44,865 nucleotides of DNA from UBA5704 sp036380715 (GTDB lineage: Bacteria > Acidobacteriota > Thermoanaerobaculia > Multivoradales > UBA5704). The position numbers and the translations under genes were made by a program. Below, piece after piece: positions 36,580 to 44,865 of this stretch (the stretch's first letter is position 1; each line of letters starts with the position of its first letter). The stretch lies in assembly GCA_036380715.1 (NCBI GenBank), contig DASVEF010000207.1, forward strand, positions 1-44,865, given 5' to 3'. The notes beneath the pieces are model-generated. The model ran no database searches. It saw only the letters and a program-made list of their open reading frames with translations, and was not told the DNA's origin.

Positions 36580-37038
36580 GTGGCTGATCTGACCTGCTAC
36601 GACCGTGCCGTCCGCCTCCTGGCGGCCCGTCCCCACTTTCGGGCCGAGTTGGAAGCCAAGCTGGCGCAGCGCGGTTATTTCGAAGAGGAGATCGACGGGG
36701 CGCTCGACCGCCTGGCCGCCCAGGGCTACCTGGACGACGCGCGGACCGCCCGCGATTTCGTGGCCCACCGTCAGGAGCGCGAAGCCGAGGGTCGCCTGCG
36801 CCTCCGGGCGGAGCTGGCGAAGCGCGGCGCTCCCGAGGAGGCGATCGAGGCGGCCCTGGCGGAGCTCGCCCCGCAGGACGACCTGCCGGCCGCCCGCGAG
36901 GCCGCGGAGCGCTGGGCCGGGCGCGGCCGGCGGCCGGAAGACCCGGCGGCCCTGGCCCGCCATCTGGCGCGGAAGGGGTTTTCCCGCCGTGCTATCTTTG
37001 CCGTTTTGAACGAGAGCCACGACATCGAGCCGGAGTAG
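36580..37038 (+). CDS. recX: RecX-family regulator of RecA
   Basis: 152 aa. Three-helix RecX repeats: YDRAVRLLAARPHFRAELEAKL, GYLDDARTARDFVAHR and the C-terminal ALARHLARKGFSRRAIFAVL. RecX caps RecA filaments. GTG at 36580 or TTG at 36571 (directly after the hipA stop) are both possible starts. It ends 8 nt before alaS; recX-alaS adjacency is known in other bacteria. Confidence 0.85.
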   Translation: MADLTCYDRAVRLLAARPHFRAELEAKLAQRGYFEEEIDGALDRLAAQGYLDDARTARDFVAHRQEREAEGRLRLRAELAKRGAPEEAIEAALAELAPQDDLPAAREAAERWAGRGRRPEDPAALARHLARKGFSRRAIFAVLNESHDIEPE

Positions 37039-37046
37039 CTCCAGTC

Positions 37047-39716
<2,670 letters not shown>

Positions 39717-39717
39717 G

Positions 39718-39847
39718 CCCCTCACCCCCCTGGCCCCCCTCTCCCACCCCCTCCCTTCCGACCGGGAGAGGGGGGAACTCAGACGTCTCGTTTTTCTCCC
39801 CTCTCCCGGCAGGGTGGGAGGGGAGAGGGGCCGGGGGTGAGGGGCCC
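39718..39847. repeat. Paired GC-rich palindromic element after alaS
   Basis: Left half 39718-39775 (CCCCTCACCCCCCTGGCC, CCTCTCCCACCCCCTCCC, then CCGACCGGGAGAGGGG) faces the right half 39797-39847 (CCCCTCTCCCGGCAGGGTGG, then GAGGGGCCGGGGGTGAGGGG). It is a longer subtype, shared with the copy at 44788-44842. Confidence 0.88.
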
Positions 39848-39851
39848 CTAT

Positions 39852-39879
39852 TTGCAATTTCCTATACATCCGCTAAGAT
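39852..39879 (+). promoter_or_regulatory. Possible promoter of the transglycosylase gene
   Basis: TTGCAA (39852-39857), 16-nt spacer, TAAGAT (39874-39879), just past the palindromic element; leads to a leader of about 75 nt. Confidence 0.45.
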
Positions 39880-39959
39880 AGCCCCCAGCCGCTAAGCAGC
39901 AGCATCAGTACGTAGCAGGATCGCGGCACGAACTCGGGATCCTCGTTGGGGCGAACCTC

Positions 39960-40619
39960 ATGAAGAGAGGCGTCTGTGCCTTCCTCATTGCCGTACTGTT
40001 CGCGCCTCTCGCCTGGGCGGAGGTCAAGATCGGTGTCGGTCCGGACGGCCGCAAAGTCATCTACAACGAGTCGCTGGGTCAGCGCGCCCGCCGGCTGTCC
40101 AACAAGCTGGCCGTCGTTCCCGATACCGACCTCGAGCCGCTGATCGAGCAGCACAGCCAGGCCCAGAGCCTCGATCCCAAGCTGGTTCGCGCCGTGATCC
40201 AGGCGGAGTCCGGGTACAACCGGCGCGCCCTCTCCAACAAGGGGGCGATGGGCCTGATGCAGCTCATGCCGGCCACGGCGAGCTTCCTGCGGGTGCGCGA
40301 CCCCTGGGACGCCAGCGAGAACCTGCGCGGCGGCACGGCCTACCTGCGGGGATTGATCGACCGGTTCTCCGGCCGCCTGGAGTGGGCGGTCGCCGCCTAC
40401 AACGCGGGTCCGGGGGCGGTCGAACGGTACGGTGGCATCCCCCCCTACCGGGAGACCCGCGAATACGTCCGCCGGGTCCTGGCGCTGTACAAGGGAGAGG
40501 ACGTGCAGCTCCCCACCGCAGGCCGCCGTCCCACGCCGGAAGCCCCGAAAAACTTCCGCAAGCCTCGCATCATTCGCAACAGCGACAACCAGATCGTGAT
40601 CACGACGGCGATCCGGTAG
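39960..40619 (+). CDS. Soluble lytic murein transglycosylase (SLT family)
   Basis: 219 aa. Signal peptide ending AWA (about residue 20). The SLT domain has catalytic Glu in AVIQAESGYNRRA, then GAMGLMQLMPATA and AAYNAGPGAVERYGG. It cleaves peptidoglycan with 1,6-anhydro-muramic acid formation in the periplasm. A DUF4124-like N-terminal strand (IGVGPDGRKVIYNES) precedes the domain. Weak GGGG before the ATG. Confidence 0.92.
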   Translation: MKRGVCAFLIAVLFAPLAWAEVKIGVGPDGRKVIYNESLGQRARRLSNKLAVVPDTDLEPLIEQHSQAQSLDPKLVRAVIQAESGYNRRALSNKGAMGLMQLMPATASFLRVRDPWDASENLRGGTAYLRGLIDRFSGRLEWAVAAYNAGPGAVERYGGIPPYRETREYVRRVLALYKGEDVQLPTAGRRPTPEAPKNFRKPRIIRNSDNQIVITTAIR

Positions 40620-40691
40620 ACGTGCCCGGGTCCCGCCTTTTCCCGGCGGTGGCATAGAATGCCCCGGACGCGGACGTCCGCGCTTTCGCCG

Positions 40692-41273
40692 ATGCTCAAC
40701 CTTCCGAACCTTCTGTCGATCTTCCGGATCCTCCTGGTCCCGCCTCTGGTGGTCGTCCTGCTCACCAAGTTCGAGGACAAGGAGTGGTGGGGCCTCGGCC
40801 TGTTCCTGCTCGCCGCGGTCATGGACTTCTTCGACGGCTTCCTGGCGCGGCGGCGCAAGCAGGTGACCCGCCTGGGCACGCTGCTCGACCCCGCGGCCGA
40901 CAAGATCCTGGTCTCCGCGGCCTTCATCTCCCTGGTCGAGCTCGACCCCACGGTCGTGCCGTCCTGGATGGTCGTGGTGATGATCGCCCGCGAGTTCGCG
41001 GTGACCGCGCTGCGCAGCTTCGCCGCCGCTGAAACCCTGGTGATCCCCGCCGGGCTCTCCGGCAAGGTCAAGACCATCGTCCAGATCGTCTCGATCGCCC
41101 TGCTCATCATCTACAACCAGCTCGGCGAGTTCCGGCACCTGGCCCCGATCTCCCTGTGGGCCGCCATGCTGGTGACCGCCTACTCCGGCATCGAGTACTT
41201 CGTTCGCTTCGGCCACCTCATCCTGCGGGGAGAGGTACCGAGCTCCCTTCCTCCCCCTTCTTCGAGGCCCTGA
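40692..41273 (+). CDS. pgsA: CDP-alcohol phosphatidyltransferase, PgsA-like
   Basis: 193 aa integral membrane enzyme. The signature D-G-x2-A-R-x8-G-x3-D-x3-D is in MDFFDGFLAR through GTLLDPAADK. Most like PgsA, which makes phosphatidylglycerol phosphate from CDP-diacylglycerol and glycerol-3-phosphate. The start at 40692 (MLNLPNLLSIFR) is preferred; an in-frame ATG at 40659 overlaps a TAGAAT -10 (40655-40660). Its TGA abuts the next ATG with no gap. Confidence 0.88.
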   Translation: MLNLPNLLSIFRILLVPPLVVVLLTKFEDKEWWGLGLFLLAAVMDFFDGFLARRRKQVTRLGTLLDPAADKILVSAAFISLVELDPTVVPSWMVVVMIAREFAVTALRSFAAAETLVIPAGLSGKVKTIVQIVSIALLIIYNQLGEFRHLAPISLWAAMLVTAYSGIEYFVRFGHLILRGEVPSSLPPPSSRP

Positions 41274-43853
41274 ATGAAGCTGTCTCTTCTGCAGCGGCTC
41301 GCGATGTTCGCGCGGCACCGCTACCGCACGGTCTTTGTCGCCTTCGCCATCCTGGTCGTCCTGTCGGTCCTCCTCGCGTCGCGGCTCAGCTTCAATACGG
41401 ACATGTTGAGCCTCCTGCCGCAGGAAGACCCGGCGGTGCGCACTTACGTGGAGACTCTCGAGGATTTCGGCAGCACCACCTTCCTGCTGGTGGCGATCCG
41501 CATCCCGGAAGGCGCGGTGGTCGATCCGTATGAGACTCTGGCCGACCGCCTCGCCGAGCGGCTGACGCGCCTGCCCGAGCTGAAGAGCGTGCAGCACCGG
41601 ATCGGCGAGCCCCAGGAGTTGCTCGAGACGTTCTATCCCAAGGCGCTCCTCTTCCTCGACGACGCCGGCCGGAAGAGGGTCGAAGAGCGGCTCTCCGATC
41701 CGGGAATCCAGCGCCATGCGAGCGAGCTCCGGCGTCAGCTCACCACCCCTCAGGGCCTGGCCGCGAAGGAGCTGCTCCGGATGGACCCGTTCGGTCTGTC
41801 CGACGTGTTCCTCGGACGCCTCCAGTCCTCCCGCGGCAGCCTCAGGGTCGATTGGACGAGCGGCTACTACCTTTCCGGCGATCACCGCCTGCTGCTGATC
41901 CTGGCCGAGCCGGTGCGGCCGCCCCAGGACATCGAGTTCGTGGAGCGCCTGGCTGTCGAGGTGGATCGCGTCATCGCGGAGGGGAAAGGAGAGTGGGAAG
42001 AGATCGCCGGACCCGGGATGAAGGCGCCGGAGGTGGTCGTCGGCGGGCCCCACTTTACGGCTCTGGGCGACGCCGCGCTGATCCGCAAAGACATGCTTCT
42101 CAACCTCGGCACCGCGGTGCCCAGCGTGCTGCTGTTCTTCTGGTTCACCTTCCGGCGGCCGGGCACCCTGATGTACGCGCTGCTGCCGATGATCGCCGGT
42201 CTGGCTCTCACCTTCGGCTTCGCCGAGCTGGCGGTCGGCTCGCTCAGCTCGGCGACGAGCGTGGTGGCGGCGCTGCTGGCCGGCCTGGGAATCGACTTCG
42301 TGATCGTCTCGTACGGGCGCTACATCGAGGAGCGGCAGCGGGGGGCGAGCCTGGATGAGGCGCTGCTCGCCATGACGGGCTCCAACGGCCGCGCCGTGCT
42401 GGTGGGAGCGGTCACTACGACCGTCACGTTCTGGGCGTTCATCTTCACCCGGTTCACCGGCCTCCGTCAGATGGGGCTGCTCACCGGCACCGGCATCCTC
42501 TTCTGCGTGCTCTCGGTCTTCCTGCTGCTGCCGGCCATGCTGGCCTGGGGCGAGGACCACCACAGCCGGCGGAAGACGCAGCCGACCCTCTTCCTCCACA
42601 GCTTCGGGTCCGAAGGGCTCATGCGGCTCTCCCTATGCCATCCGGGGGTGACCTGCCTGATCGGTGTGGCGATCACCCTGGCCATGCTGGCTCTGGCGGT
42701 CAATATCGAGTTCGACGAGAGCATGAAGACGATGCGGCCGAAGGGGAACCGGGGCATCGACGTGGCCGAGGAGGTGGGCAAAAAGTTCGGCTCCGGCTTC
42801 GACTCGATGATGGTGATCCTCACCGGCGACACGCCCGAGGAGGTCGTCGAGCTGTCCGGGCGGGCGGCGCACGGGGCGCAGCGCATGGTCGATACCGGCA
42901 CGCTCTACGGCTTCAGCGGCGTGACCTCGCTGATCCCGCCGCCTTCGCAGCAGCGGGAGGCGCTCGCCTGGATCGAGCGGGAAAGGGACGGAGCCCTCGA
43001 CCTCGAGCGCATCCGCGCCACGTTCGCCCGCGCGACCGCCGCGGAAGGGCTGCGCGCCGAAGGCTTCGCGCCGGGGCTCGACCTCCTGGCCGAGGCCGTC
43101 AGTCTCCAGGGCCCGGTCGGCTACGAGAGCTTTCAGGGCAGCCCGCAGACCCGGCTCCTCCTGGAGCGCTATCTGCGGAAGACCGACCGCGGCTGGAAAG
43201 GAGCCGTCTATCTCTATCCGCTGGACAACCGCTGGCGCCGCGAGCCGCCGCCGGACGCTCTCCATCTGGTCCAGAAGCTGGGACCAAAAGCAGCCCTCTC
43301 CGGCACCAACGTGGTCAACCAGCGGGTGCGCGCGCTGGTGCTGGAGGACGCCTGGTTCGCCGGCGTGATCGGCGTGGTCCTGGTCGCGGCGCTCATCTGG
43401 ATGGATTTCCGCAGCCTGACGCGCACTCTCGCCTCCCTGGCCCCGTTGACCGTGGGGCTCATCTGGATGGTGGGAGCCATGGTGCTGGTGAACACTCCGA
43501 TGAACTTCATCAACATCTTCGTGACCACCATGATCATCGGCATCGGGGTCGACTACGGAGTCCACATCCTGCACCGGTTCCAGGAGGTGCAGGACTTTCC
43601 GCGGGAGCGGTTCGAGAAGGGGATCGTCGAGACGGGCAAGGCGGTGGTAGCGGCGTCCGTCTCCACGATCTTCGGCTTCGGCTCGATCATGTTCTCGCAC
43701 TATCCCGGGTTGCAGTCCACGGGCAAGGTGGCGATCCTGGGCGCGGTTACGACCTGCCTCGTCACGATCACGCTGGTGCCGGCGATCCTGAGCTGGCGCT
43801 ACGAGAAGAGGCGGAAGAAAGGGATTCCGGTGGACCGACTGGAGGCGGCGTAG
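41274..43853 (+). CDS. MMPL/RND-superfamily exporter, HpnN-like
   Basis: 859 aa. The duplicated RND layout is present: one N-terminal helix (VFVAFAILVVLSVLLAS), a large periplasmic loop (about 36-270), five helices with GLGIDFVIVSYGRYIEE, then a second half with loop at about 480-690 and GIGVDYGVHILHRFQE. The paired GxGxDF/DY motifs are the proton-relay region of MMPL transporters. HpnN-type proteins export lipids such as hopanoids to the outer membrane. It directly follows a phospholipid synthase gene, fitting a role in lipid transport, which is inference. Confidence 0.88.
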   Translation: MKLSLLQRLAMFARHRYRTVFVAFAILVVLSVLLASRLSFNTDMLSLLPQEDPAVRTYVETLEDFGSTTFLLVAIRIPEGAVVDPYETLADRLAERLTRLPELKSVQHRIGEPQELLETFYPKALLFLDDAGRKRVEERLSDPGIQRHASELRRQLTTPQGLAAKELLRMDPFGLSDVFLGRLQSSRGSLRVDWTSGYYLSGDHRLLLILAEPVRPPQDIEFVERLAVEVDRVIAEGKGEWEEIAGPGMKAPEVVVGGPHFTALGDAALIRKDMLLNLGTAVPSVLLFFWFTFRRPGTLMYALLPMIAGLALTFGFAELAVGSLSSATSVVAALLAGLGIDFVIVSYGRYIEERQRGASLDEALLAMTGSNGRAVLVGAVTTTVTFWAFIFTRFTGLRQMGLLTGTGILFCVLSVFLLLPAMLAWGEDHHSRRKTQPTLFLHSFGSEGLMRLSLCHPGVTCLIGVAITLAMLALAVNIEFDESMKTMRPKGNRGIDVAEEVGKKFGSGFDSMMVILTGDTPEEVVELSGRAAHGAQRMVDTGTLYGFSGVTSLIPPPSQQREALAWIERERDGALDLERIRATFARATAAEGLRAEGFAPGLDLLAEAVSLQGPVGYESFQGSPQTRLLLERYLRKTDRGWKGAVYLYPLDNRWRREPPPDALHLVQKLGPKAALSGTNVVNQRVRALVLEDAWFAGVIGVVLVAALIWMDFRSLTRTLASLAPLTVGLIWMVGAMVLVNTPMNFINIFVTTMIIGIGVDYGVHILHRFQEVQDFPRERFEKGIVETGKAVVAASVSTIFGFGSIMFSHYPGLQSTGKVAILGAVTTCLVTITLVPAILSWRYEKRRKKGIPVDRLEAA

Positions 43854-43854
43854 C

Positions 43855-44760
43855 TCAGCTCGCCCGCCCGGCCACATCTTCCACAGCCGCGGCCAGCTCC
43901 TCCGGGACCTCCTCCTGGAGGAAGTGGCCCGCCTCCGTGCGCGTGACCACGGCCTGTGGGAAGTCGCGCTCGTGCCGCCGCAGGGCGCGGCCGAGGATCG
44001 GGTCCCGCGTCCCCCAAACCAGGGCCATCGGCCCCGCGAACGACCGCAGCCATTCCTCGCCCCGGCGCAGCGCCTCGACGCTCTCATGGTCCGGGCCGTT
44101 GGGCACCATGCGCGCCAGCGCCAGAGGGGTGACGCGGTCTTTCCATCCCCGCAGCGGCCAGCGGTAGGCGCGGGCCACCTCGCCGCGGATCGAGCGCCTG
44201 TCTCCCTGAATTCTCCAGAGCACGTTCTGCGGGAACCCGAGGCCGCGGAACACCAGGTCGCTGACGACCGGCAGGCGCGCGAATCTGTGGAAGGCGGTCC
44301 CCCGGGGGTGGCTGGGGAGGGTGACCGCGGTGTTCCCCAGGACCACGCCGGCGATCCGGTCCGGAAGGCGCGCTCCCACCTGCGCCGCGATCGGGCCTCC
44401 CCAGTCCTGACCCACGAGGATGATCCCGCGGAGGTCCAGGCTCTCCACGAGCTCGGCGATGGCCCTCCCATGCCGCTCGACCGAATGGTCCTCCATCCGT
44501 GGCAGGCGGTCGGAGAACCCGAGCCCGAGCAGGTCCGGAGCCACGCAACGGAACGAGGGAAGCAGGGCGATCACCTTGCGCCAGAGGAAGCTCCAGGTCG
44601 GATTGCCGTGGAGCATCAGCACCGGCCGCGCCGCCGGGTTCCCCTGATCGACGAAGTGGATCGTTCGCCCGGCGTCCGGCCCCTCCTGAAGGGTGTACAC
44701 GGCGCGCCGGAACGGGAGCTGGCGCGCGATGAAGTCGGGGAGGGATGGGACGAGGACCAT
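43855..44760 (-). CDS. Haloalkane-dehalogenase-like alpha/beta hydrolase
   Basis: 301 aa. HGNPTWSFLWRK gives the oxyanion-halide loop (Asn53). The nucleophile is Asp119 in VGQDWGG, with the adjacent Trp120 that stabilises halide in haloalkane dehalogenases. The acid is probably the Asp of WGTRDPILG and the base the His of AGHFLQEEVPEEL. LGFSDR is also typical. Physiological substrate is unknown; related enzymes act on other ester or ether bonds. It converges on the MMPL gene with 1 nt between stops. TAGGAT is 7 nt before the ATG. Confidence 0.85.
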   Translation of the reverse strand: MVLVPSLPDFIARQLPFRRAVYTLQEGPDAGRTIHFVDQGNPAARPVLMLHGNPTWSFLWRKVIALLPSFRCVAPDLLGLGFSDRLPRMEDHSVERHGRAIAELVESLDLRGIILVGQDWGGPIAAQVGARLPDRIAGVVLGNTAVTLPSHPRGTAFHRFARLPVVSDLVFRGLGFPQNVLWRIQGDRRSIRGEVARAYRWPLRGWKDRVTPLALARMVPNGPDHESVEALRRGEEWLRSFAGPMALVWGTRDPILGRALRRHERDFPQAVVTRTEAGHFLQEEVPEELAAAVEDVAGRAS

Positions 44761-44767
44761 GACCTCT

Positions 44768-44773
44768 ATCCTA
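44768..44773 (-). promoter_or_regulatory. -10-like hexamer 7 nt before the dehalogenase-like gene
   Basis: Reads TAGGAT on the minus strand with AGAGGTC before the ATG. No clear -35. Note AGAGG could also serve as a short ribosome-binding site. Confidence 0.4.
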
Positions 44774-44787
44774 TCCGCGCCGGAGGC

Positions 44788-44842
44788 CCCTCACCCCCCG
44801 GCCCCCTCTCCCACCCCCTCCCTCCCGACCGGGAGCGGGGGA
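44788..44842. repeat. GC-rich palindromic element, left half at the window edge
   Basis: CCCCTCACCCCCCGGCCC, CCTCTCCCACCCCCTCCC, CCGACCGGGAGCGGGG: nearly identical to the left half at 39718-39775. A right half may follow beyond the window. Confidence 0.85.
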
Positions 44843-44865
44843 GAACAGCTAGACAATCCAGTCTT

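Noticed and set aside
39873..42599. Minus-strand frame of about 900 codons opposite the transglycosylase, pgsA and MMPL genes
   Set aside because: Overlaps three recognised genes and has shadow-frame composition (Asp, Gln, Arg, Gly runs).

Overview
The window is very GC-rich, gene-dense chromosomal DNA. The gene content (single-chain GcvP, HrcA/CIRCE-controlled chaperones, archaeal-type GlmU-like protein, PilT, LarB/LarE, MMPL exporter, abundant intergenic palindromes) fits a free-living Gram-negative-type bacterium. Gene style and the small palindromic elements make Acidobacteriota (possibly Thermoanaerobaculia-like) my best guess. This is an inference; no rRNA or tRNA gene is present to settle it.

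Layout. 1-312: tail of a sugar-nucleotide acyltransferase. 463-4023 (minus): one operon, rplU-rpmA-obg-nadD-rsfS-sigma54-type regulator, with 4-base stop/start overlaps; the regulator has degraded ATPase motifs but keeps GAFTGA. 4165-5868 (plus): alpha/beta hydrolase, 53-aa zinc-ribbon protein, Hsp20. 5927-7324 (minus): orphan sensor kinase. 7386-13268 (plus): peptide-type ABC importer (binding protein and two permeases, no ATPase), MFS exporter, queA. 13258-14858 (minus): larB-larE. 14934-15303: 50-aa HicB-like gene with a MITE-like element directly behind it. 15315-20259 (minus): gcvT-gcvH-gcvP and a small membrane protein. 20418-21566 (plus): Spy/CpxP-like protein and SixA. 21.6-23.7 kb: accessory patch with a 21-bp minisatellite, five small genes (one an MNT-type nucleotidyltransferase) and a 231-bp giant palindrome. 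23701-24549 (minus): DUF2520 Rossmann protein. 24632-31420 (plus): CIRCE-controlled hrcA-grpE-dnaK-dnaJ, then prmA-rsmE. 31435-33643: ilvE-pilT. 33704-36570: a DUF262 gene translationally coupled to a HipA-family kinase, with no HipB. 36580-43853: recX, alaS, lytic transglycosylase, CDP-alcohol phosphatidyltransferase and MMPL exporter. 43855-44760 (minus): haloalkane-dehalogenase-like hydrolase.

Most of the window is housekeeping: ribosome assembly (L21, L27, Obg, RsfS, PrmA, RsmE), protein folding, one-carbon/glycine metabolism, tRNA modification and charging. The accessory parts are the DUF262-HipA pair, the small-gene patch and the solo HicB-like gene.

Three patterns run across gene boundaries. 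A palindromic family with GGGAGAGGGG arms occurs at eight sites, often as facing pairs. Several genes have a TANNNT hexamer 6-8 nt before the start codon, suggesting leaderless transcripts. Tight 4-base stop/start overlaps (ATGA, GTGA, TTGA) are the usual coupling device. The strongest candidate for an undescribed system is the DUF262-HipA pair. The next most interesting is the sigma54-type protein that seems unable to hydrolyse ATP normally.
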